DNA of 64,000 bases from Prorocentrum cordatum (taxonomy: Eukaryota > Sar > Dinophyceae > Prorocentrales > Prorocentraceae), in assembly GCA_963575745.1 (NCBI GenBank), contig CAUYUJ010005003.1, positions 232,441-296,440 of the forward strand, written 5' to 3'. This document shows, piece by piece, positions 41,044 to 52,522 of this stretch (the stretch's first letter is position 1; the number at the start of each line of letters is the position of its first letter). The notes under the pieces are model-generated. The model saw only the letters and a program-made list of their open reading frames with translations. It did no database searches and had not been told where the DNA came from. The position numbers and the translations under genes were made by a program.

Positions 41044-41392
41044 GCTGAATACGGAGCTCGGGGAAAGAAAGCGCCGCGTTGCGCAGGGTGGTCCAGGCAC
41101 CGGAAAGGCTTTCTCCGACGACCCTGCTACCCTACTTGAGAAGCCTGAGCTAACCAGGGACAACTTTGCAGCGTTACTCGCAATGGTCATCGAATGCCGC
41201 AGGATCTGGATTGCCCAGAAATGGCCTATTAAGCACATCACCCCAGCTGATGAACAAAATCCTGCACTTTTTATAATGACTCGTAAGCGCCCCCCCCACG
41301 CCCACGATTTGATAGTGGCGGTTAGCGACGCGATGTGTCCATCTGTCGACAGACCGAAATACTGCACACCCGCTGGCGACGCCAACCACTAG
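41044..41392 (+). CDS. weak coding candidate with P-loop-like motif
   Basis: The plus frame emerging from the GTC repeat reads SLNTELGERKRRVAQGGPGT then GKAFSDDPATLLEKPELTRD, NFAALLAMVIECRRIWIAQK, WPIKHITPADEQNPALFIMT and a short tail to a stop at 41392. GGPGTGKA resembles a Walker A box but has Ala where Ser/Thr is required. The composition is protein-like and the base composition is less GC-biased than around it, which suggests a gene or element fragment; the upstream part would be lost in the triplet repeat. I do not recognise the family. Confidence 0.3.
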
Positions 41393-44300
41393 TGGATCTG
41401 GGGCAGGGGGGGGCGTGTTGCACATCGCGCCCGCACGCTTGTCGCGCGGCCTTGTCCATCCACCGTACCGCCTGCCCTGACGCGCGAGGCCTCTCGGCCC
41501 ACCCCCATGAGGGGACCGAGCACGGAGAAAGGGAGGTAATTAGGAATAGCAGGAGAGAAGAGAGAGGATGGGGAGGAGGGAGACAGGATGGAAAGACGGA
41601 GAGGCAGCAGAAAAAAGTAGCAGGAGGACGAGTGGAGGCGAGGCGGGAGGTGAGCAGGATAAGGAGGCCCCGGCAGCGCACGCGCGCCGGGCCGCAGCTC
41701 TGGGAGGCGGCCGCTCGGAGGCCTGCGGCCCTCGCCCCCTCCGCCCGGGCTCCCCCGCGGCCCGGCAGGGAGCCGACCCCGACCAGCACGGAGGGGTGAA
41801 GGTCGCAGGAGACTTGCTCACGGGCGGAGGGGGGGGCGAGCTGGAATCGGCGATACATTCGACCCGTGTATCACAAGAGCGCACGACGAGGACGCAGACG
41901 CCCTATGGAAGGCCACGCCGACGGCTGCAGGAGCGGGGCGCGGCCCGCGGGAGCGGGCCAAGGATGGGCCAAGGACAGGCCGAGGAGGCGAGGATGCAAA
42001 GGTATCCCTTGGGAGGAGGTTGCCGATCCTTGCTGCGCCGGGTGACTGTGCATCGCCAGCGGGTCGGCGACACGTCTCCGACAGCGACTTCGCGCGCTGC
42101 TCTGGGCGGAGTGGGCCGTCGGGGCCCGGTCGGCGATGAGAGTTGGCGACGGGGAGCCGATGCGATCCCCCATGGGCCATCCCCCCCCCCCAGAGGCCTT
42201 GGCTCCCGCAGGCAGCATCGGCAACCCGCCCCGACCAGCACCCGAACCGAGCCCAACCCCGGCGAGGAAAGGAGTCGCAGCAGTCGGAGAGGGGGGCACG
42301 CAGAAGGCGGGGCAGGGGCAGAGGTGCGGTTGGAAGAAAATTTGGTTTTGTCTTGGGGTTTGCGCTATTGGAGCGGCTCTTGGGGGGGTAGCTCCGAGGC
42401 TGGCTCACGAGCAATATGGTATTTCGTTTCCACGGCGTGCCGCACGCAGCGTTTGCCGTAATTGATTTGCATCACGACCCAGCTAACACTCGCTAGTTCA
42501 CAAGACCTTCGCAAAATCGCAAGCCGCCCATAACCGATTAATGGGCGATTGAAGTAGCGAGCTCACGTTCAAAGTAAGCGCACTCACAGAGCGGCATGCC
42601 AGGGAACCTCGGGGCTTCGCACGCGCGGCAATAGGCGTGCGAATTTCCCTGCGTCGTTCGTGCGTCAACTCGTACACCGACCCCCACATCGCTTTTCACA
42701 GTAATGTTGCTTCCCGTGCGTTGCCCATGCACCCAGGCGCATTGGGGCATCTAGGGCACGATCGGAATCGCGTTGGCGCGTCGTCGGGGCGCCTCGAGGC
42801 GACCCCTGGAGCCGCCTTAAATCGCATCGGCCGTCTTTGGAAACGTCTCGGGCGCATCGGACATCTGCGCGGCCCGAGCCCCCCAGCGACACGAGCAGCC
42901 ATACCTGTACAAGACCAAGTGCTGCGGCGCAAGCGAACCTCCAGCATGTAAGGACTAGATGCAGGCACGCCATCAAACGCTGGAACACACACATGCCCCC
43001 GCTACAAGAGACCAACATGAAATGCAAATGCGTCTTGCGTGAAAACGAACGCCACGCGCATCCGCCTGCCCCCCCCCCGTCAGACAGGACATCCTGGGAG
43101 AACCATTCCTCGGCCACGCGCGAGCGCAGTGCACGTTCACGAACAACGCAGGTTGCAGGACCTGGTGGCGCCCTGTCAGCGCCCAACTGGCCAACAAAGG
43201 AACGGGCTGATGCAACGCTTGCGCGCGCCATTTTTCCCGGGGCGCCACTCGCAACCGAGCGGGCTTGTGGGGGCGTGCAACAGCGCCGTGCAATGAGCTT
43301 GCCTGGCGCCGCATATGCCTTGGATGACCACAAGCAGTGTATCAGAGTTGGGTTTGGAAGCCATACTACAAGGACGATGCAAGGCATGGCTTGGCTGGAC
43401 TGCACTAGGCCTTGGCCTGACCCCAACAAGAGCGTCGCGCGTGGCCAGCGTGGATCAAGCCCCGATCGCGAGCCACGCAGACCCCGAAGGTCTTCAACGT
43501 CCACGTCGTGGATGCCCAGCGAACAACGCTGTCGCCATTCGCGCCGCCGCGCAAATTAGCTTCCCTCGCGGGGCAGCGCGCGCAACGCGCGACTTCTTTT
43601 ATCTCGGCGTCGGCCGAGCGAAGTGCTGCGAATTGCCATGCGCAGCCCTCCGTCCTCGAGCGGAGCGCGAGCGATTTTTCCCAAATTCAACAGCGAAGCT
43701 GCTTCCTTGCCTAGGCGCACGCCGAGCGCCTTTTTCGCTTGTATCCAACAACCAGCCAGGGGCTCCTTGAATGGGCGGCAGCCGAACGTTTGTGGCGACA
43801 TGCAATCCGCTGCCCCCTCTCTCGCGCGAAGCTTTTGCTCGGCGTCAGCCGACCTTTTCTTTCCCCGAACATCACTTGCCAGCGACCCCCCCCCCCCCCC
43901 TCCCTTCGCGCAGCCGAGCGATTCCCGCCAATTGGAATTAGTTGCGCTGTTATCTCGCGCGGAGCGCGAGATGCACCGGCCCACAAGGGTGTCATTTGGC
44001 TCAGGGCCAGCCCAAGTATGCTGTGAACTCCAACAACCAGGGGGGCCACGGCGCAAGTCTGGAAGGCGCTGGACCAACCTAGGCGCAAGGGTCTGCGAGG
44101 ACCCGGGGCCGGCAAATCGCGCGGCTTCCCGCGGGTCGCACGGGCCCCGCAAACCCGAGAAGCCACGCGGGCCCCACAGGCCCCACCGGTCGCGCAAGCC
44201 CCACGGGACCTATACGTGGCAAAAGCCCCACGGTTCCCATAAGTCGCACAAGCCCCACGGGCCCCCACTTCTCCCACGAGCCCTGCAGACCGCGGCGCGC

Positions 44301-44424
44301 GTGGGTCGGGGGCCCAGGCGCTCGCGGCCAGGCACCCGTGGCGCGCGAGGCTCGGGGCCTGCGACGCTCTGGACCGACCGAAGCTCAAAGGGCTCGCGGA
44401 GCTCGGGATCGATAAGGCTGCACG
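41393..44424. other. no supported gene
   Basis: GC-rich DNA with many short open frames on both strands (up to 297 residues) of Arg/Ser/Pro/Gly-rich composition. 43550-44020 has recurrent GCGAGCGNTTTTTNG-like patches. No family, RNA or element is recognised. Confidence 0.5.
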
Positions 44425-44592
44425 TGTGAGGGGAGCGATCGGGCAATGCTACCAGTCTGCTATACCCACCCCCTGCGGGATGGCGCCTGCATAGGGCACA
44501 TGGCCGCAGGGCGCCCCGCAGAGACGCGTGCGCCTTGAGGGTCACGCACAGAGAGGAGTCTGCAGGCGTCGCCACCGGCCTGGCCTGGGACG
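44425..44592 (+). repeat. 168-bp dispersed repeat, copy 1
   Basis: From TGTGAGGGGAGCGATCGGGC to CTGGCCTGGGACG. About 96% identical over its whole length to 46883-47050, same orientation, with abrupt loss of similarity at both ends. No terminal inverted repeat is obvious. Confidence 0.9.
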
Positions 44593-46882
44593 CCCCCCCC
44601 CCCCCCCCTTACGACACGCGATCGCGCGCGTCATCGGGTGGCGGAAGTAGAACAGGAGATGGAGCAGACCTGGCCGGGCAGACCTCGCAGCGACAGCAAT
44701 CCAGAAGAGGCGGTCGGAGATAAGCGTCAAAATGTGCACCTGGGGGAGACAGAGACCACAAGATGGACGTGTGTACACGACGTCACAATGGGCACCTGAA
44801 AGCACAGTATGAACAGGATATAGATTGCGGGCTGGCCAACCACGTTGTAGGAGAAGAACAGGAAATGCACCTGACGACAACGACCGAGAAAGAAAGCAAC
44901 ACTGAGAGAGTGTCTCTCGACTGACACCTGCGCGAAAGCAGAACTAGAGGAGGGAAAGGTAAAGGGAAACAGGATGAGGAACATGTCGATATGCACCTGC
45001 GGGGAGGCAGCGAGCTCGACGCGACGACCCCCCCGACGAGAGACGACATGGCAAGAGAAAAGATAAGACAACGATGAAGAGGAACGCGTCGATATGTACC
45101 TGTGGGGAGGCGCAACAATGTGAGCTCGACACAAGTCCGCAGGGCTCAACTGCCCGCAGGTCCTGGAGCACCGACAGATCGGCCCCCCCGACACGAGACG
45201 ACACGATAGAATAGAAAGAAGGAGGAAGACAAAAAAAGACGGAGATGCGTTGCCCCCGCCCAAAGTGGGCTGCTCTTGTCGATTGGGGGCGCCGGCTCCG
45301 CCCAAAATGGGCTGCTCTTATCGACGAGAGCCGGGCTCTGGCCACCTCGAGCACGTGTTTTCGTGCTCCTTTGCAAGAGGTGCCAGTTTGCGGGGCTGCG
45401 ACCCCCCCGCAGAGGTTTCTGACTTGTCCAAGGAGAGTGGGGAGAGGGAGGGGGGGCCAGACCCGACTCCGAGGAGACGTGGGGAGGCGAACTCCCGCGA
45501 CGCCCAGAGGCTGCGGGACTGAACCCACTAGAATAACAAAGGAGGCAGGGGCCAGACCCGACTCCGAGGAGACGTGGGGAGGCGAACTCCCACGACGCCC
45601 AGAGGCTGCGGGACTGGACCCACTAGAAGAAGGAGGAAAGGGAAAAGGGGGAAGGACCCCCCCGATGAGAGACATCCGTCTCCAAGCGCCTTCAAGAGGA
45701 GAAGAATAGGGATCTGCACAGAGCCGCTGCGGGGTCCACCACGAGGACTCAACCTGCAGTTGTGGACGCTGCGGGCCCAGCGGAAACGAGCGCTCCGAAT
45801 GTGCAGGGCAAGTCTGTGACAACCGTCACCCACGAACAAACAATCAAAAGGTCATGAGCCAGCAGTGAGCACCTACCGGGGCCCCGCCCTTGCGCCTGCG
45901 CGCGAGGTAGTCCGTCGCGCAGGGAGAGGAAGAACAAGAGGAGTAACCTGACTTCTGGACGCTGTTCGAGCAGCGCTATTCCGAGATGTGACTTACTGTC
46001 TCTGCTTCAGAGCACTGGGAAAGTTGACATAAAGCAAATGCCCCACCACCTCGGAGCCCCGCGGCATGTAAACAGGGCGCCCCCGCCGCACTGGCTACTC
46101 TTCACGATAAGGAGAACGAAATGCTTGTCCGACGTGTGGTCCGCCGCCGCCCAACATCCTGCAACCTGTCAGCGATGGGGGCGAAATCGTAAACCGAAGG
46201 AGGGGAGGCCAGCCGGCCGGTCTGGGCCCGTCCAACACGTCACTCTGCCAGGACGCTGGGATTCCGCACACGCACATACAGAAGCGCAAAGGAGAAAGAA
46301 GACGGGCACAAGGGAGAGACAACTGGTCGACATTGCGCGGCGCGCAGCAATCGCTCCGAAATGAATGTGGGCACGGTGACAACATGCACAATCATAAGCG
46401 TGAAAGGAAGAAAAGAAGGACGCATGGGTGGGAAGGGAGAAGCAATGGATGGATGGATATGGGGAAGGACAACAGAAAGCGAGAAGAGGAGGGCGTCGAA
46501 GTGCACCTGCGGGGGCGCCCCACCCCGACGCAAAACGACGTGAGAGAATGGAATAGAGAGCTGGATAATGAGGGACACATCGAGAAGTCTCAGTCGCGTT
46601 AGAAGCTCTGCGACAGCAATGTGCAGCTGCGCCCAGCCAAGGCGACGAGGGCGCAGCAGGTGTCGCCACCGGCGGGGAGGACGCCAGATCAGCTTCCAAC
46701 AGAGGCAATCAACGATGGATCACAAAACGCATAAACAATGGGCAAAGAGGGTCGTCACATCATCTGAAGCAATCGCGCCGTCCTCCGAATGGCGCCGAAG
46801 GCCGCATGAAGAAATGACGTAGCACACGCCCTCAGAGACTGACAGCGTCGGTCTCGCAACTCTGGCAAAGCGGCTGATAACC
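44593..46882. other. no supported gene; repeated CACCTG(C)GGGGAGG motif and a tandem duplication
   Basis: Between 44730 and 45240, and again near 46500, the string TGCACCTGCGGGG or a variant (GTCGATATGCACCTGCGGGG) recurs about every 100 to 130 bases, each followed by a CGACGAGAGACGAC-type stretch. They look like decayed copies of one short repeat. No gene is recognised. Confidence 0.45.
45447..45635 (+). repeat. ~98-bp tandem duplication
   Basis: GGCCAGACCCGACTCCGAGG through GGACTGAACCCACTAGAA (45447-45535) is followed at 45550 by a near-identical copy ending GGACTGGACCCACTAGAA. Confidence 0.85.
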
Positions 46883-47050
46883 TGTGAGAGGAGCGATCGG
46901 GCAATGCTACCAGTCTGCTATACCCACCCCCTGCGGGATGGCGCCTGCATAGGGCACATGGCCGCAGGACACCCCGCAGAGACGCGTGCGCCTTGAGGGT
47001 CACGCACAGAAAGGAGTCTGCAGGTGTCGCCACCGGCCTGGCCTGGGACG
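46883..47050 (+). repeat. 168-bp dispersed repeat, copy 2
   Basis: Partner of 44425-44592, 2.46 kb away in direct orientation. A shorter related string (GCAGGTGTCGCCACCGGCGG) also lies near 46658. Confidence 0.9.
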
Positions 47051-49829
47051 TCTCCCACAGCACGGTCTGCGAGGGCGCGCGCGGGCGGGCGCGCCACGGC
47101 GCCCGCGGCGCGCGTGGGCGGGCGCGGCCAAGCACCCGCGGCCCGCGCGCGCGGGCGCAGCCAGGTGCTTGCGGCCCGCGGGCGCTCGCAGCCAGGCGCG
47201 CGCGCGGAATGCGCGGGCGGGCGCGACCAGGCGCCCGCGGACCGCGTGGGCGGGCGCAGGCAGGCACCCGCGGCATGAACGCCAGGGCGCGCCCGGGCGC
47301 CTATAGGCTGAGCTGCGGGTGGCCGCAGCCACCCGCACGGTTCTCACGCGGATCCCCGCGCCCCCCCCCCGCCCCCCCGGCGGCTCGACGCAGCTGCCCG
47401 CCCCGCAAGGCGGGGGGTGGGGGGGAAAAATACCGGGCCCCCCAGACACTCGGCAGATCTCCTAAAGTGCGTCCTAGCGTTCGAGCACGGCACGCGTAGA
47501 CGCGAAAACGACTTTTGCGTTTTCTCGAAAGTGCGCCCGCGTTCGAAATCGAATTCTGCCTTTGTGGGCACGAGTGTCTCGGCGAGCGGGGTGGGCTTTT
47601 GTTTCCCGGGCGAGCGTCTCGGCGAGCGAGGTGGATTTTGCCCCTTCGACGTCGCAGTACCAGAGGAAAAATGAAAAGTATGTCGCAGCTTCGGAGGAAA
47701 AATGAAACGCACGTCGCACCTTCGGGCCCAAATTGCGACGTCGCAGTTTCGGCCTGAAGGAAAAGTTGGGCGCGCGAGGTGTCTCGAGTGCCCCGAGGTT
47801 TTTTTTTTTGTTTCTCTGCGCGGAGTGTCCGGCGCCACGAAAATGCGTCTTACTCGTGCGCGTTGCGCGACGAAGCCCTCTCGAGACTCCTGTGGTTCCC
47901 CCGTCCAGGGCGTTCGAATGCGCGCGGACAAACGCGCCCCCTCGCTGGCCGCGACTGGCCGCGCAAGGCCGCGCACCCGTGCGCGATGCCAACTGCGCCG
48001 CCGCCCCTCCGCTTCGCGCGCTGCACTCCAGCGGGGAACGCGCGATCCGCAGCGCCTCCTCGGCCGGCGTCAACAATGCAAATCCAGCCAGTTCGCGCGC
48101 CCCCTGACGAACCAGCCGAATCCGCTCTCCACGGGGCCGCCTCGCTCGCGGCGGCCCCGATGCGGGGGCGCGCTTTCGACTGCGCGCGACCGCGGCGCAG
48201 CTCCTGGGCGCGGAACCATCGCGTCGCCATGGGCCCAGAAAAGAAGCATGGGACAGCTCTCGCCCGCGGCGCGCGCGCCTCGCCGTGCCTTCGCGCGCGC
48301 CGAGCCGTCTACGCAGTTCGCGCTGTCGTTGCCATTGGCCGCGCGCTCGAGGCCATCCGCGCGGCGCGCGGCATCTGCGGCGCACTTTTTCCAAGCGATG
48401 CGCGGCTTGAACGCGTCGCGGCGACGCTCGGAACTCGCCGCGCGCGCGCCGCCGCGCGCGCGCGACTGCGCGTCGCGAATTGCGCCGCGCGGCTGGCATA
48501 GGAAAACAGCGCGCGAGGTCGAACGTGGGAATTGAACGCGCGCCAAAAGCCCATGTCAGCCCCCAGACCCGCGAGGCGAACTCCTGATTTGGGAACTGCG
48601 GACCTCGCCGCGCGGTCGACGCCGCGCGCGCGTAGCTCCTCGCGCCGGATTGAAGACGCCTCGCGCCCAGCTGACATCCAGAATCGCAAACCTGGGCGCC
48701 AGTTTGGCTCCCAAGCCAAGTTGGCAACTTGACCGCGCCGACACCGCGGCGCTTGCCATGGAACCGCAGCCGAGCGCGTTGCACCGTGCTTCTGTTGGCG
48801 AAACTGCGAAAACCACACAAAGTTGCGAGTCGGGGTTGCGCTCGTGCATGGCGCACTTCGCTGACCAGAAAACAGGCAGACCTCGTCATGCGCGCGCCGC
48901 CACGCGCGCCCGCTGTGCACTGGGCACCTGGTGTACATGTGGAAACCGCGCTTTACGTTGGCATCGGGAATGGATGACAGTCACTGCATGCAACCATTCA
49001 GCTTTCAAGACAATCTGGCTCGATGGGTCTGCACGGCTAAGTATAGCCTGGCCGTGCGAGCCAATGCGCGCGCGAATCTCAACAATCAATTTCTTGCGCG
49101 CCAATGTAGAACGTTAGTTCTTATGACAGCGTGGCGACTTATGCGTCCCCACCGAGCGAAGACACCGCCACGCGCGCGCGCGCCGCCCATGTCCTGCGCG
49201 TTCGGTGCATACAAAGGGGGCGCAGAAACGCCATGCTAAATTCACAATGACTTTCGGGCGCGAGAATGTAAGATTTGAGTTCCCGCGCAAAGGTGGCGAC
49301 TTCTGCGCTTCCAGTGCGCGCGAGCCTGCCATGCAGGCGCGCTGATGCGCGCGCGGGCGACGCGCGTCACCCCCGAAATCAGCGCGGCGACCGCTAAAGG
49401 TCTGATTTAGTCTCCAATCCTCCATGGCCGCGCCCTCATTCCCAAAATTCAGAATCCACAGCGCGAGAAGCCAAGTTCCCAGACAAGGTAAAGAAATCAA
49501 AAACCGATGCATTATCCCCCCCTTTTCGCTGGCAGCAGCCTTCCAAGGCTCCACGTTGGCTCCAAGATGGACCAAGAGAGCCCCTGGTGTCCCCAGAAGG
49601 ACCCCAGAGATCTCCAACACGGCCCCCCAAGCGCCCGGGAACGCCCCAAGAGCGCCCCACGAAGGCCCGAATGGCTCGCGGGGCTCGAGGGGGCGTGGTG
49701 GCAGGCTAATTAAAACACCCCCCTTCTGGCTGATCGATGTCATTCCAAATGATCCCAAGCGTGCCTCCAAGGCCCCGCAGAGGGTACTGATGTCCGCCCG
49801 TGACTTGACGGGCGCCGTTTTCTCTTGTG
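47051..49829. other. no supported gene; very GC-rich
   Basis: Long frames exist here on both strands (up to 471 residues on minus) but consist of Arg/Ala-rich low-complexity sequence. 47640-47760 holds short direct repeats built on CGTCGCA...GAGGAAAAATGAAA. Alternating GCGC tracts are frequent (47080-47240, 48400-48490). Confidence 0.5.
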
Positions 49830-49990
49830 CTGAGGGCCCTGAACCAAAGCAACTGAGGGCACCGCACAACGCGATCAGACCCGGGAACAAAACAAACGAA
49901 AACCAGGCCAGCCACACAGCGCCATCTAAGTCATTTTGACAAGCCAACGCTTGCACCATGTACATTGAAGACGCGCTCGAACCCGACACG
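49830..49990 (-). CDS. weak exon candidate with a membrane span
   Basis: A minus frame reads MYMVQALACQ, then NDLDGAVWLAWFSFVLFPGL and IALCGALSCFGSGPSAQE, an uninterrupted hydrophobic helix flanked by polar residues. It then enters CCAAGAGG-type repeat-derived sequence. It might be an exon of the same minus-strand gene as the candidate at 52130-52262, but no splice site is certain and no family is recognised. Confidence 0.28.
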
Positions 49991-50819
49991 GCAAGCCGAA
50001 CCTCTGGCGGTCTGCCACCGGGGGCGGGTCCTCCGACTGATGTTTATTGCCAGCCCTGTGCTAACAACAACGCCTTCAGTTTGCCAAGCACCGCCCACGG
50101 ATGCTTTAAAAGAAAAAACACATGCGGCCCCCCTCCAAAGCAGGAGAGAAAGGTGGAAGCGATAATGTACTGTGTCTTTTCTCCTACAAGTGTCCTAGGC
50201 AGCTCGCACATGTTAAAATGAAGTTCGCAACATACAGATGTGTGTGCACGTCAACGCTGTACCAAAGTTGCGATTTGAGCTGCGTGTCCCAAAAAACGAT
50301 TGGGACATTTTGGCAATACCACCCAAAAGTCGCCCCTGCCCTTACCCAGGCATGAGGGCCAAATAGACAGGGGCGGACGCAGCCCCACAGATCAAGCCAA
50401 AGGAAAATCGTTCCAGACGGTCCCTGGTAGAAGGACTTTGGGCATCTAGCTGGGCCCGTTCCAGAACCCCACCTTGGGAGAACCCCCCCCCCCTCGACGA
50501 AACCCCGAAACAGAGGCAGCAGAGAACGGGACAAGCGCCTGGACCCGAGGAGCCACGAGCACCTCGCCCCCCGCTTGGCACGCGACCTGCAGGCCACTAT
50601 CTCCCTTACCAGCGAACAATAAATAGAGAGCGGACAATTCGCCCTCATAACAAGCACCAGGGCGTGCTAAGATCTCCGGTAACTGGTTAACAGTATTAAC
50701 AGTATTTCTAGTTCGCGCGCGCGGGGCGGCCCCTGGGGGTCCCCCGGCGAAAAGTACCCCGACCAACGCCCGGTCGCCGCCCGACCAAGTCTACTCAGAG
50801 ATGGTTTTCCTTCTGGGTG
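49991..50819. other. no recognisable gene
   Basis: Unique-looking sequence without recognised family, RNA gene or element. Short TTAACAGTATTAACAGTATT direct repeat near 50688-50707. Confidence 0.45.
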
Positions 50820-51465
50820 CGGCCTCTCAGGCTCCCCAGAGCGCGCTCAGAGTGCCCCAAGAGGCCCCCAAGACTGCCCAAGAGGCCCCCGAGACGCCCA
50901 AAGAGCGCTCGAAGACGCCGAAGATGACCCCAAGACGGCCCAAAAGGCCCCCAAGACAGCCCAAGAGGCCTCCAAGACGCCCCAAGAGCCTTCCAAGAGG
51001 CCTCCGAAGAGAGCCCCAAGAGGCCAAAATCGTTGATTTTCATTGGTTTTTTCGATGTTGTTTGTGTTCTGGCTTTTTCGGCTTCCGGACGCTCCAAGAC
51101 GGCCCAAGAGGCCCCCAAGACCGCTCCAAGACGGCCCACGAAGCTCCCAAGACGGCGCCGAAACGACCCAAGAGAGCCCTCAAGACGGCCCAAGTGCCGC
51201 CCAAGACGGACCAAGAGGCCCCAAGACGGGCCCAAGAGGGACTCAGGAGGGATACCGAGAACTCAAAAATGGAGCCCTCCGTCCCAGAAGGCGCCCAGGA
51301 GGTCCCAAAGAGGCCCCAAGAGGCCTCCAAGAGGCCCCAAGATGTCGCCAAGAGGCCCCAGGAGACTCCCAGGAGGCCCAAAAGAAGCCCCAGAAGGCTT
51401 CAAACATGTCTCCCAGGCGCCCCCGAACGGCCTCTCAACAGACCCCAAGAGGCCCCCCAAAGAAG
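50820..51465 (+). repeat. CCAAGAGGCC/CCAAGACGGCC segment
   Basis: Same family as 4890-7075. It includes the higher-order unit marker, a T-rich GTTGTTTGTGTTCTGGC stretch followed by TTCCGGACGCTCCAAGACGG (about 51057-51100), although it lies 44 kb from the main array. Confidence 0.8.
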
Positions 51466-51687
51466 CATCTTGACGACGACTCTATTTCGCCCCATCGAGA
51501 GACGACCCCCAGGGAACTGCTTCACCATCAAAACTCCCCACGCAACGCGTCCGAACGACACCCGCCCCCAAGAGCGCAACATGGGCAACGAACACACAGA
51601 CAAAAACCAGCGATGCCATATCACGGGCCGGCGGAATGAGCGAAGCGATTCAATTAACCCTCATAACAAGCACCCAAACAAGCAAAG

Positions 51688-51767
51688 GCGTTTAGTAAAC
51701 ACACCCAAGGAAGGAATCGAACAGGGCAAGAATGTGTTGTAAACGCCCAGGGCCGTTTAGAAAACGC
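51688..51767. repeat. 80-bp inverted-repeat mini-element, copy 1
   Basis: Starts GCGTTTAGTAAAC and ends GTTTAGAAAACGC (imperfect terminal inversion, 11 of 13). The interior has CCCAAGGAAGGAATCGAACA and GGGCCG. Homologous to 62997-63078. Confidence 0.65.
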
Positions 51768-51888
51768 ACTTTGTTGAGGTCTCTGTGGTGTTCCCTCCAT
51801 TGAGAAAATAAGGGCCCTGTGGCAGAGCTCAGAGGAACGGCACGGCCCATGGACGAACAAACGGCAGACGACAGACGACAGGTAGAGG

Positions 51889-52084
51889 CCTCCTAGATGG
51901 GGTCCGAGTAGAAAGGGTCGGAAGATCGCGCCGCATCACGATTGCATCGCCAATGAATCGGCGATACATCGTCGACATCGGCGATGGTTCGGCGACGTCG
52001 GCGTGGAGAAAACCAGGGTCTGCATCGAGCCGCATCGGCGATGCATCTGCGATGCGGCGGGACCCTCCGACCCCATCTAGGAGG
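51889..52084. mobile_element. MITE/foldback element, copy 2 (best preserved)
   Basis: 196 bases. CCTCCTAGATGGGGTC at the left is exactly inverted at the right (GACCCCATCTAGGAGG). The two halves continue as an imperfect inverted repeat with CGCCGCATC, GCATCGCC and related motifs. No target duplication is evident and there is no coding capacity. On the minus strand it lies about 45 bases after the exon candidate at 52130-52262. The related copy at 22356-22550 also follows an exon-like segment. Confidence 0.72.
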
Positions 52085-52129
52085 ACTGGAACAGACGAGG
52101 ACGACAGACGAGGACGACAGGCGGCCTGC

Positions 52130-52262
52130 TGGCCACACGATGTATCCCACGGTGGTCCAGACGTACTCCGCCTCCACCAACTCTGGGGAGATCTCCCGCT
52201 TCCAGTCGGCGGCCTCGCGGCCAGCGCGGAGAGGATCCCGCAAAGGGGCCCGCAGCTCATCC
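52130..52262 (-). CDS. exon candidate, unknown protein
   Basis: After a CATCTTAG|G acceptor (about 52262) the minus frame reads DELRAPLRDPLRAGREAADW, then KREISPELVEAEYVWTTVGY and IVWPAG. Third codon positions are almost all G or C, composition is balanced and the sequence is free of repeat, so it is one of the better coding islands in the right half. I recognise no family. The downstream limit is unclear (a GT/GC donor near 52135). Confidence 0.38.
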
Positions 52263-52380
52263 CTACCCCTAAGATGACAAGCTCAAGGCTATGACGATCT
52301 GAACGATGTCCTCAAAAACTGGGGGAATCCTTGAGGCCGGCAACGAGACAAAGCGATGCCAATATTTGGGGAACCCGACA

Positions 52381-52522
52381 ATTACCGCTACCGTTTTTCC
52401 CCAGACCTCTCCTGGGGTGCGAACTGGCCAAGATCTCAAGGCGAATCTCCAGCGGTGGCGACGAGGGCCTCCCGGGAGGCCCAACAAAAGGGAAGACGAC
52501 GGGGGAAGGGTAGCGGCATGGG
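52381..52522. repeat. short terminal-inverted-repeat element (TACCGCTACC family), copy 1
   Basis: Left ATTACCGCTACCG, right GGGTAGCGGCATGGG (inverted). The core GCGAATCTCCAGCGGTGGCG and ACGAGGGCCTCCC is shared with 53595-53733 and, less closely, 61726-61858. Confidence 0.65.

Noticed and set aside
42000-42260. Possible third copy of the CCTCCTAGATGGGG foldback family (GCATCGCC-rich stretch)
   Set aside because: Only short GCATCGCC/GGCGAT strings match; no terminal repeat is present.
47474-48889. 471-residue minus-strand frame, with long plus-strand frames opposite
   Set aside because: Very GC-rich, Arg/Ala-rich low complexity on both strands; no domain, no splice logic.
51700-51730. tRNA gene suggested by the B-box-like GTTCGATTCC on minus (also near 63020, and GTTCGAGTCC at 56541)
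   Set aside because: No A box, no acceptor or T-stem pairing and no cloverleaf can be built.
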